From RYN-230 sp963760405 (GTDB lineage: Bacteria > Actinomycetota > Actinomycetes > Streptosporangiales > Streptosporangiaceae), in contig CAVXCV010000004.1 of the NCBI GenBank assembly GCA_963760405.1, forward strand, positions 558,001 to 622,000: a DNA stretch of 64,000 nucleotides. Direction: 5' to 3'. The translations under genes and the position numbers were made by a program. Below the pieces are notes generated by a model. The model ran no database searches and was not told where the DNA came from. It saw only the letters and a program-made list of their open reading frames with translations. Below, in pieces: positions 36,353 through 44,197 of the stretch (position 1 is the first letter of the stretch; the number at the start of each line of letters is the position of its first letter).

Positions 36353-38239
36353 ATGGAGGGAGTAGCGAGCCAGAACGAGCCGGGCCGGCGGCGCGACAGC
36401 GAGCCGGCTGGCCGCCTGCGGGCTGCGCTCCTGCTCCGCCGGGCCGCCCGCCGCCTCCCTCCGCGGGCCCGCTCGGTGCTCCGGGCCGGGCAGCGCCGGG
36501 CCAGCCGGCTCGTCGGCCAGCTGCGCCGCCGCTGGCAGCGCTCGCTGCAGCTGCGGGTGGTGGCGACCACCGTCGTCATCTGCGTCGTGGTGGCCACCGT
36601 GCTCGGCTTCTTCCTCGTCCAGCAGATCGCCGCCGGGCTGCTGAACAGCGCCCGGTCCTCGGCGGCCAGCCAGCTCTCTGAGGGCCTGTCCGTGGCCAAG
36701 GACGACGCTGGCCTGGAGGGCTCGGTCACCAGCCGGGTGAAGTCGCTCACCTCGCTGGCCCGCACCCTGCAGTCGCTGAGCGGGCCGAGCGCCACCTTCG
36801 ACGTGGTGATCTTCGCGCAGCCGGCCGGGGATTCGGCCTTCGGCGGCACCTACGGCAACCAGAACCTCAACCTGTCCAGCATCCCGCAGCGGGTGATCCA
36901 GAAGATCACCCAGGAGCAGCGGAAGGGCCTGACCGGCAAGCTCTGGTCCAGCCCGACCCTGCTGCGGTACCACAACCGCCGGGCGGCCGAGCCGGGCCTG
37001 GCCATCGGCGGCGTGATCAACTCCCACGACCAGCTGTACTACCTGTTCCCGCTGGACCAGGAACAGGCCACGCTCCAGCTGGTGCGCACGGCCATGCTCG
37101 GCGGCGGGCTGGCCCTGGTGCTGTTGCTGGTGAGTATCGTCGCCCTGGTCACCCGCTGGGTATTCGTGCCGATCCGGGAAGCGGCCCAGGCCGCCCAGCG
37201 GCTGTCCGACGGCCACCTTGAGGAGCGGATGCCGGTCCGCGGCGCGGACGACCTGGCCGCGCTGGCCCGGTCGTTCAACGACATGGCCTTCAGCTTGCAG
37301 GAGAAGCTGCGCGAGCTGCAGGAGCTGTCCCAGGTTCAGCGGCAGTTCGTCTCGGACGTGTCGCATGAGCTGCGCACCCCGCTCACCACGATCCGGATCG
37401 CGGCGGATGTGCTGTTCGCGGGCCGGGATCAGCTGCAGCCCGCCTCGGCCCGGTCGGCCGAGCTGCTCGAAGGCCAGCTGGAGCGGTTCGAGTCGCTGCT
37501 CGCCGACCTGCTGGAGATCAGCCGGTACGACGCCAACGCGGCTACCCTGGACGCGGAATCCGCCGACATGTGCGACCTGGTCCGGCGGGCCGCCGCCGAT
37601 GCGGAGCAGCTCGCGGCCAGGCGCGGCACCCGGATCGACTTCCGGCTGCCGCCCGAGCCGTGCGTGGCTGAGGTGGACCGCCGCCGGGTCGAGCGCATCC
37701 TGCGCAACCTGCTGGACAACGCGGTTGAGCACGGCGAAGGACGGGACGTGGTGGTCACCGTGGCCGGGGACCGGGACGCGGTGGCGGTCGCGGTCCGCGA
37801 TCACGGCGTCGGGTTCGGGCCCGCGGAGCAGCAGATGGTGTTCGACCGGTTCTGGCGGGCCGACCCGGCGCGGGCCCGCACCACCGGCGGCACCGGGCTC
37901 GGCCTGGCCATTGCCAAGGAGGACGCCCGGCTGCACAACGGCTGGCTGCAGGCCTGGGGAGAACGCGGCAAGGGCTGCGTGTTCCGGCTGACCGTGCCGC
38001 GGACGGCCGGATGTGAGCTGGCCGGGTCACCGCTGCCGCTGGGCCCGGATGAGACCGAGCCCGGGCCCGAGTTCGCCCGCTCGCCGATCGTCATCGCGCT
38101 GCACAGCGACGTGGTCAACGGCGAGGAGTTCGGCGCGGAGGCAGTCACCGTGGACAGCCTGGACGGTGCGGCCGGGACTCCGATCGCGGGTACCGGGGTC
38201 ACCGGTCCGGGAACCGCGGGCACGGCCGCGGGTGGCTGA
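36353..38239 (+). CDS. mtrB: Sensor histidine kinase MtrB
   Basis: The 628-residue kinase has an Arg-rich N-terminal tail and a first membrane helix (VVATTVVICVVVATVLGFFL, about residues 68-87). An extracytoplasmic sensor domain follows, then a second helix (GGGLALVLLLVSIVALV), a HAMP linker and the dimerisation domain with phospho-acceptor histidine in VSHELRTPLTTIRIA. The ATPase domain has N-box LLDNAVEHG and G-boxes DHGVGFG and GTGLGLAIA. It pairs with MtrA. The last residues overlap the lpqB start by eight bases. Confidence 0.95.
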   Translation: MEGVASQNEPGRRRDSEPAGRLRAALLLRRAARRLPPRARSVLRAGQRRASRLVGQLRRRWQRSLQLRVVATTVVICVVVATVLGFFLVQQIAAGLLNSARSSAASQLSEGLSVAKDDAGLEGSVTSRVKSLTSLARTLQSLSGPSATFDVVIFAQPAGDSAFGGTYGNQNLNLSSIPQRVIQKITQEQRKGLTGKLWSSPTLLRYHNRRAAEPGLAIGGVINSHDQLYYLFPLDQEQATLQLVRTAMLGGGLALVLLLVSIVALVTRWVFVPIREAAQAAQRLSDGHLEERMPVRGADDLAALARSFNDMAFSLQEKLRELQELSQVQRQFVSDVSHELRTPLTTIRIAADVLFAGRDQLQPASARSAELLEGQLERFESLLADLLEISRYDANAATLDAESADMCDLVRRAAADAEQLAARRGTRIDFRLPPEPCVAEVDRRRVERILRNLLDNAVEHGEGRDVVVTVAGDRDAVAVAVRDHGVGFGPAEQQMVFDRFWRADPARARTTGGTGLGLAIAKEDARLHNGWLQAWGERGKGCVFRLTVPRTAGCELAGSPLPLGPDETEPGPEFARSPIVIALHSDVVNGEEFGAEAVTVDSLDGAAGTPIAGTGVTGPGTAGTAAGG

Positions 38240-40091
38240 GTCCCCGCCGCGGCGGTCCCGGCTGGCCGCCCGGCTGCTGGCCGCCGCGCTGACCGCGGTA
38301 TTCCTGGCTGGCTGCGCGGACGTGCCCACCAGCGGGCTGCTGACCCAGAGCGCCCTGCCGGCCGGTCCTGGCGGCGGCGCGCAGCAGGCCTGGCGCTGCT
38401 GCGGAGTGATCATGTACCCGCCGCACCCGGGCTGGAATCCCGCGCAGATCGTCCAGGGCTTCATCCTCGCCAGTGCCAACTTCGATGATCAGCACGCGAT
38501 CGCGCGGGAGTACCTGGCGCCCGGCGCGGGCGCGAAATGGCAGCCCGGGCCGGGGCCAGCCGTCACGGTCATCGCGCAGCTGCCCACGGTCACCTACTAC
38601 GCGCGCCCGTTCGGCTCGCCGGGCACCGCGATCGTCCAGATCAGCGCGCTGGAGCTGGGCAAGGTCACGGCCAGCGGCCAGTACATCCCGGCGGTGGGCG
38701 GCGGCAGCCGGCTCACCCAGGAGTTCAGCCTGCAGCTGGTGCACCGGCAGTGGCGGATCACGGTGCTGCCGGGCAGCAGCGCGGCTGGCGTCTCGCATGA
38801 GCTGCTGCTCGCCAACGACATGTTCCAGCTGGACTACCAGCCGCGCAACCTGTACTACTTCGACCCGTCGGAAAAAATCCTGGTGCCCGATCCGGTGTTC
38901 GTCCCGATCGACGCGGCCGATCCCGGCACGGAGCTGGTGCAGGCGCTGATCGCCAGCCCGCAGGGCTGGCTGGCCGGGGCCGCGTTCTCCGCGTTCCCGC
39001 CCGCGGCCCGGATCCGCCGCCCGGTGCAGGTCCCCCCGGGCAGCAATACCGCGATCGTGGACCTGTCCCTGCCGAAGTCCGCCACCACCCTGACCAACCT
39101 GCAGGACATGTCCGCCCAGCTGGTGTGGACGCTGACCAGCTCCTCCTATGGTGCGCCCGCCATCGAGGCGGTGAAGCTGGAGGTGAACGGCAGGCCCTGG
39201 GGTCCGCCCGGGCGCAGCGTGGTGCAGGACCGGGACAGCTACCCGCAGCCGGCCCTGGAGCCGCCGGGACACGAGGACCTGTACTACCTGAGCGGTGGCG
39301 CGGCCCGGGTGATGCACGGCCGCGGGCCCGGCAGCGATCCGGTGGCCGGCCCGGCTGGCACCGGCCGGGTGCCGCTCAGCAGCATCGCGGTCTCCCCGGA
39401 TGAGCACTACCTGGCGGGCCTGGCGCAGTCCGCTGGCAGTGCGGTGAGCACGGTCTACACGAGCGATCTGGCGGCCGCCGGGAAATCGCATGCGGCCGCG
39501 TCCGCGGGTGCGCTGACGGCGCGGCTCACCGGCACCAGCTTCACCGCGGCCAGCTGGGATCACGCCGATAACCTGTGGGTCGCGGGCACCGTCGGCGGCA
39601 AGCCCGGGGTGTGGATGATCGCGCCGGGTGGCGCCGCGCCGATCGCAGTGACCCTGCCCGCCGGGCTGGGGCCGGTCACCGCGCTGAAAGTGGCCCCGGA
39701 CGGGGTGCGGGTCGCGATGATCATCGGCACCGGGCCCGGGGCGCAGGTGCTGATAGCCGCCGTGGTCCGGGACGATTCGGCGGTCATGCTGTCCAGCGCC
39801 GGGCAGATCGCCGCGGACTTGTCCGACCCTAGCGGGCTGACCTGGTACGACGCTGACCATCTGCTGGTGGTGAACCAGTCGGCGTCCGGGCCGCAGCTGG
39901 AGGAGGTACCGGTCAACGGCGACGCTTCCACCTACGAGGAGATCGAGCCCGGCATGACCACGATCACCGCAGCCGGCCCGCACAACCTCCTGTTCGCTGG
40001 GCTGCAGACCGGGTCCCTGGTCAAGTCGCTGGGCCTGGGCGAGTTGTGGAGCCCGCTCGCGTCCGGCCGGGTCGCGACCTATCCGGGCTGA
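38232..40091 (+). CDS. lpqB: Lipoprotein LpqB
   Basis: LpqB is an outer-face lipoprotein that interacts with MtrB and tunes MtrAB signalling. The 619-residue product begins at GTG 38232 within the mtrB end and has an Arg-containing n-region, a hydrophobic core and the lipobox LAGC with cysteine 28. The GerMN-like domain follows in the first half and beta-propeller-like repeats (ISVSPDE-type IAVSPDEHYLAGLA, LKVAPDGVRVAMI) in the second. In many relatives a comF gene follows; here I find none. Confidence 0.93.
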   Translation: MAESPPRRSRLAARLLAAALTAVFLAGCADVPTSGLLTQSALPAGPGGGAQQAWRCCGVIMYPPHPGWNPAQIVQGFILASANFDDQHAIAREYLAPGAGAKWQPGPGPAVTVIAQLPTVTYYARPFGSPGTAIVQISALELGKVTASGQYIPAVGGGSRLTQEFSLQLVHRQWRITVLPGSSAAGVSHELLLANDMFQLDYQPRNLYYFDPSEKILVPDPVFVPIDAADPGTELVQALIASPQGWLAGAAFSAFPPAARIRRPVQVPPGSNTAIVDLSLPKSATTLTNLQDMSAQLVWTLTSSSYGAPAIEAVKLEVNGRPWGPPGRSVVQDRDSYPQPALEPPGHEDLYYLSGGAARVMHGRGPGSDPVAGPAGTGRVPLSSIAVSPDEHYLAGLAQSAGSAVSTVYTSDLAAAGKSHAAASAGALTARLTGTSFTAASWDHADNLWVAGTVGGKPGVWMIAPGGAAPIAVTLPAGLGPVTALKVAPDGVRVAMIIGTGPGAQVLIAAVVRDDSAVMLSSAGQIAADLSDPSGLTWYDADHLLVVNQSASGPQLEEVPVNGDASTYEEIEPGMTTITAAGPHNLLFAGLQTGSLVKSLGLGELWSPLASGRVATYPG

Positions 40092-40523
40092 CCCCGGGAT
40101 CAGCGGCGGGGTAAATCAACCACGATGCCCGCGTCGGCCCCGGTACCGGCGGCCATCTAGTGTCCAAGTAGACACGCCCCGCTCCTGACATACGGGCCGG
40201 GGAGGGCTAGCGTCGTGCTATGGCACCCGCCCGGGTCCGTGGTTGCGCCGGGCAGGGCCTCCCGCTTCCCGCGGGCGGCCCTGCTGAGCTAGCCGATGCC
40301 AGCCGCAGGCGAAACGGCCCACGTAAGGCGACTTGTCGTCGACCGATCACGGTGCGGCTTAGAGGTAAGTCCTGCCCCGCCGGGAGATCAGATATCTCAC
40401 GGGCCGGGAGAAGGGCGGTAGTGGCACAGGCCGCGAATCCCTCAGCAGGCGGATGTGGGGACGAAGACCAGGTCGGCCGGGCGGGTGCCACCCACATGGA
40501 TCGGGTCGAAGGGGGTTTCCCAC
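40092..40523 (+). other. Intergenic region before the hibernation factor gene
   Basis: This stretch of 432 bases has no convincing gene; the ORFs in it are Arg-rich shadows. It contains the inverted pair GTGTC-CAAGTA-GACAC at 40160-40175 and GAGAT-CAGAT-ATCTC at 40384-40398, both possible operators. A comF-type phosphoribosyltransferase gene, often found here in relatives, is absent. Confidence 0.5.
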
Positions 40524-41258
40524 GTGGACATCATCTTCAAAGGTCGGCGGACCGGTGTGCAGGAGCGTTTCCGGGCGCATGCGACAGCGAAGCTCGACAA
40601 GATCGTGAAGCTGGACCGCAACGCGATCAGGATCGATGTGGAAGTAACCAAGGAGCGTAACCCCCGGCAGTCCGCGCAGCGGGAACGGGTCGAGCTGACC
40701 ATTTCCTCTCGCGGGCCGGTCATCCGGGCCGAGGCCGCGGCCGATGACCGGTTCGTGGCACTGGACCGGGCTATGGCCAAGCTCGAGGCGCGGCTGCGAC
40801 GTGCCTGCGACCGGCGGAAGAGCCGGTCCGCAGGGCACATGACGCCGGCCGACGCCGCGGCCGGGGTGCCTGCCATCCCGGTGCCGGACAACCTGGCCGA
40901 GCCCTGGCCGGAGGAAGTCGCCGATCTCGCCCCGGCCCGGGTGAGCACCCGGCTGGAGAACATCGTGCCCATTCCGATGGAAGGCGACGGGCCGCTCGTG
41001 GTGCGGGAGAAATTCCACCCCGCGGCGCCGATGACGATCGACCGGGCGCTGCTCGAGATGGAGCTCGTCGGGCACGACTTCTTCCTCTTCCGCGACGAGG
41101 ACTGCCAGCTGCCGAGCGTGGTCTACCGGCGGCGGGGTTACGACTACGGGGTGATCCGGCTGATCGAGGACCCGGCACTGGAAGCCCGGCCCGGCGCCGT
41201 CCGGCCGGCCCCGAATGGATTGAACCACCAGGTAGTGGAGAATCGATTTATCCGTTAG
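40524..41258 (+). CDS. hpf: Long-form ribosome hibernation promoting factor
   Basis: The 244-residue protein has the N-terminal HPF/RaiA domain (MDIIFKGRRTGVQERFRAHA, then DRFVALDRAMAKLEARLRRA), which binds in the 30S decoding region. Its C-terminal dimerisation domain (LVVREKFHPAAPMTIDRALL, DFFLFRDEDCQLPSVVYRRR) lets long forms join ribosomes into 100S dimers in stress or stationary phase. GTG 40524 is chosen because homology starts there, with AAGGGGG about eight bases upstream. Confidence 0.92.
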   Translation: MDIIFKGRRTGVQERFRAHATAKLDKIVKLDRNAIRIDVEVTKERNPRQSAQRERVELTISSRGPVIRAEAAADDRFVALDRAMAKLEARLRRACDRRKSRSAGHMTPADAAAGVPAIPVPDNLAEPWPEEVADLAPARVSTRLENIVPIPMEGDGPLVVREKFHPAAPMTIDRALLEMELVGHDFFLFRDEDCQLPSVVYRRRGYDYGVIRLIEDPALEARPGAVRPAPNGLNHQVVENRFIR

Positions 41259-41383
41259 CCGGGCTGCCGGTCCCAGTACGGCGCAAGCCGGGGCAGGCAA
41301 GTCCCGGTTTGCGTGGCGTGCTCTGCTGCGCCAGAGTTGATCGCCCCGAGGTTTCTGATCATTGATGCCATGGGGGTTCGATC

Positions 41384-42163
41384 GTGGCTGACCGGGCAGT
41401 GACGTCGAGTCGTAAACGCAGGGTCAGGGAGAGGTGCGATGGCCGGAGATCCCGCGGTAACCCCAGGATCAGCCGGGTCCCAGGCCGGCCCGATCCGATC
41501 CGTGCGCTCATTGTCGATGATCACGCGCTGTTCCGTCGCGGGCTGGAGATGGTCCTCGCCGCTGAGGACGACATCGAGCTGGTGGGCGAGGCGAGCGATG
41601 GCACGGAGGCGGTGCAGAAGGCTGGTGAGTCGCTGCCCGATGTCGTGCTGATGGACATCCGGATGCCCAGGAGCAGCGGCATCGAAGCGTGCCGGGCGAT
41701 GAAAGAGGTGGCACCCAGCTCGAAGATCGTCATGCTGACGATCAGCGATGAGGAAGAGGATCTGTTCGAGGCGATCCGGGCCGGGGCCAGCGGTTACCTG
41801 CTCAAGGACATCCCGCTGGACGAGGTCGCGGATGTGGTCCGGGCGGTGCACGGCGGGCAGTCGCTGATCAACCCCTCGATGGCCGCGAAGCTGCTCACCG
41901 AGTTCGCCACCCTGGCCAAGCGGGACGAGGACGCGGAGCAGCCGGTGGAGCAGGTGCCCGCGCCCAAGCTCACCGACCGTGAGATGCAGGTGCTCAAGCT
42001 GGTCGCCCGGGGGATGAACAACCGGGACATCGCCAAGGAACTGTTCATCTCGGAGAACACCGTCAAGAACCACGTCCGGAACATCCTGGAGAAGCTCCAG
42101 ATCCACTCCCGGATGGAAGCCGTGATGGTCGCGGTCCGGGAGAAGCTGATCGAGTTCAGCTAG
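41384..42163 (+). CDS. Orphan LuxR-type response regulator, probable 5' frameshift
   Basis: The receiver domain (IRALIVDDHALFRRGLEMVL, phospho-acceptor in VLMDIRMP) and the LuxR helix-turn-helix (LTDREMQVLKLVARGMNNRD, then SENTVKNHVRNIL) are complete. No kinase lies nearby. In the present frame translation must start at GTG 41384, giving an Arg-rich N-terminus. A better start, ATG 41439 with GGGAGAGG upstream, gives MAGDPAVTPGSAGSQAGPIR in another frame. Removing one copy of the duplicated CGATC at 41491-41500 joins it perfectly to the receiver domain. The present frame may therefore be a recent mutation or a sequence error. Confidence 0.85.
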   Translation: MADRAVTSSRKRRVRERCDGRRSRGNPRISRVPGRPDPIRALIVDDHALFRRGLEMVLAAEDDIELVGEASDGTEAVQKAGESLPDVVLMDIRMPRSSGIEACRAMKEVAPSSKIVMLTISDEEEDLFEAIRAGASGYLLKDIPLDEVADVVRAVHGGQSLINPSMAAKLLTEFATLAKRDEDAEQPVEQVPAPKLTDREMQVLKLVARGMNNRDIAKELFISENTVKNHVRNILEKLQIHSRMEAVMVAVREKLIEFS

Positions 42164-42190
42164 CCGTCGCCCGGGCGCCCCGGGCGGCGG
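42164..42190. terminator. Bidirectional hairpin terminator candidate
   Basis: A 12-base stem with one G-T wobble (core CGCCCGGG / CCCGGGCG) and a three-base loop CGC fills the 27 bases between the stop codons of the response-regulator and YcaQ-like genes. There is no T run, as is common for high-GC actinobacterial terminators. Confidence 0.6.
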
Positions 42191-43408
42191 TCAGCCGAGG
42201 GCCGCGTGCAGCCGGGGCCGCAGTTCCGCCGGGCTGACCTGCTCCACCGCCACCGCGGAACAGCCCACCCACTCCGCGGCCTCGCGCAGGGCGCGGGCCA
42301 TCGGCTCGGCCGCCGCCGGGGTGTCGATGGACACCTGGCGGGCGACCAGGGTCTGGCCACGGCGCACCGGGTCCACCCGGCCCGCCAGGCGGCCCCGGGC
42401 CAGCAGCGGCATGGCGTAGTAGCCGTGCACCCGCTTGGCCCTGGGCACGTACGCCTCCAGCGAGTGCGCGAAACCGAACATCCGCCGCGTCCGCTTGCGG
42501 TCCCAGATCAGCGAGTCGAACGGGGACAGCAACGTGACCCGGTGACGGCCGCTGGGGGCCTCGGCGAGCGCGGCCGGATCGGCCCAGCCCGGGGCCGCGG
42601 CCTTCCCCGGCATCTCAATCATGACCGGGGTGAGGCCCGCGGCGAGCGCGGATTCGTCGGCCAGTTCGGCATGCTTCGCCGTGCCGTCGGTCAGTTCGCG
42701 CAGCCGGTGATAGTCGATCAGGTCAGCGCGGGTGAGCACGCCCAGCGCGCGGGCCGCCACCCCGGCCAGGTGCGCCAGGCAGTCGGCGTCCGGCGGGCCG
42801 GCGTCCAGCAGCTCGCCCGGCAGCACCCGCTCGGGCAGGTCATAGACCCGCCGCCAGCCATCCCGGCGCACGCAGACGACCTCGCCGACGTCCAGCAGCC
42901 ATTCCACCGCGATCTTCGTCTCGGACCAGTCCCACCATGGGCCGCCGGCCTTGGCCCCGCCGAGCTGGGTGGCGTTGAGCGGGCCATCCGCACGGAGCCG
43001 GGCCATCACCTCGGCACAGGCGCGGTCCCGGTCCTGCCCCCGGTGCCAGCGCTGGCCCCGGGCCCGCAGCGCGCGGCGGCGGAACGCATACCACGGCCAG
43101 TCCTCGATGGGCAGGATGCAGGCCGCATGTGACCAGTACTCGAACGCGGCGGGCTGGCGCGGATGCCAGTAGGCGCGCTCGATCCGGTCCCGCGGCACCG
43201 CGCCGAGCCGGGCATACGCGACCAGCTCGTGCGAGCGGGCCAGCACGCTGATCGTGTCCAGCTGGACCGCGCCGAGCCGGCGCAGCATCGCGGGCACCCC
43301 GCCGCGCCGGGCGGCGCTGCCGATGAAGCCCTGCGCGCGCAGCGTGAGCAGCCGCGCCTCATCGGCGGAAACAGACAGCTGGGGCGCGGGCAGCGCGGCA
43401 GTCACCAC
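42191..43408 (-). CDS. Winged-helix DNA-binding protein of the YcaQ family
   Basis: The 405-residue protein belongs to the HTH_42/YcaQ family (RRLGAVQLDTISVLARSHEL near the N-terminus, EYWSHAACILPIEDWP, LLSPFDSLIWDRKRTRRMFG). A Streptomyces member and E. coli YcaQ are DNA glycosylases that unhook interstrand crosslinks through a QxD/QxQ-type site; the QLD in VQLDTI sits where that motif is expected. It may therefore repair crosslinked DNA. GTG 43408 and GTG 43405 are both possible starts. Confidence 0.82.
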   Translation of the reverse strand: MVTAALPAPQLSVSADEARLLTLRAQGFIGSAARRGGVPAMLRRLGAVQLDTISVLARSHELVAYARLGAVPRDRIERAYWHPRQPAAFEYWSHAACILPIEDWPWYAFRRRALRARGQRWHRGQDRDRACAEVMARLRADGPLNATQLGGAKAGGPWWDWSETKIAVEWLLDVGEVVCVRRDGWRRVYDLPERVLPGELLDAGPPDADCLAHLAGVAARALGVLTRADLIDYHRLRELTDGTAKHAELADESALAAGLTPVMIEMPGKAAAPGWADPAALAEAPSGRHRVTLLSPFDSLIWDRKRTRRMFGFAHSLEAYVPRAKRVHGYYAMPLLARGRLAGRVDPVRRGQTLVARQVSIDTPAAAEPMARALREAAEWVGCSAVAVEQVSPAELRPRLHAALG

Positions 43409-43488
43409 GAAGGTGCAGCTTAATCACTGGCACCGACAACCGGCGGCCGGTGTCGTCGCCGCCCGGGACCGGGCTGGCGCTGGCTGGT

Positions 43489-43764
43489 TTAGTACCAGTC
43501 CTCGAAGATGCCGGTGGACAGGGCCAGCAGGCCGCCCACCACGACCAGGCCAAGCCCAGTCCAGAACGCCCACCAGGCCGGCCCGAAGACCAGGGCGAAG
43601 CCGCCGCAGATGAAGCCGGCCATCATGATGCCCACCGCCACCCAGGACACCGGGCGGCCGTGGAATGCCTCATAGTGCCCAGGGGCACCCGGCGCATCCT
43701 GGCTGAGCGCGCCTCCGTCCGGCTGGGCGCCGGACCTGACGTCCGTTCCCACCTGGTCCGCCAT
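43489..43764 (-). CDS. Small HGxxPAAW-type membrane protein
   Basis: This 91-residue protein has an acidic, Gly-rich N-terminus, the motif HGRPVSWVAV corresponding to the HGxxPAAW element, and two membrane helices (VGIMMAGFICGGFALVFG and WAFWTGLGLVVVGGLLAL). It ends FEDWY. Actinomycetes carry such proteins, role unknown. ATG 43764 has GAGGAGAGGAG about eight bases upstream. Confidence 0.8.
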   Translation of the reverse strand: MADQVGTDVRSGAQPDGGALSQDAPGAPGHYEAFHGRPVSWVAVGIMMAGFICGGFALVFGPAWWAFWTGLGLVVVGGLLALSTGIFEDWY

Positions 43765-44197
43765 GCGCGCTGCTCCTCTCCTCGTGCGCCGGGCGCGCGC
43801 TGCTACCGCCCAGCCCTTATTGTGGCGGAGGCATGGCCTGCGCACCACCTTGGGCCCCCGGAATGCGGGTGGCCCCGGGATGCGTTCGCCCAGGACGTGC
43901 GCACGCAGCACGGCCGTCCCGGACCGCGCTCGCACGCGACAGCGTAGCGGGCCGGCCTGCGCCGCGGCGTTGCCGGTGACGAATCGCGCTGACCGCGTTC
44001 AACGGTAACGTGGCCGGGCCGGTGTGCGGATCGTGGCTCGGTTTCGCTGCCGGACTCGCCTACCATGACTTGTGACGGCGGTAGCACCGATCGCCACAGC
44101 TGCTGCCTGTCCGGCTGGCTGGGACGACGGTGTGCCAACGGGGCGTACCAGCATTTTCCCGGCCAGAGGTAACCATCCGCAAGGAGCGCGACGAGAA
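43765..44197 (+). other. Divergent intergenic region upstream of secA
   Basis: The 433 bases between the small membrane protein and secA hold no gene I can support. The secA reading frame is open through the last 126 bases, but without homology to SecA. The AAGGAG ribosome site of secA lies at 44181-44186. No clear promoter boxes were recognised. Confidence 0.5.
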
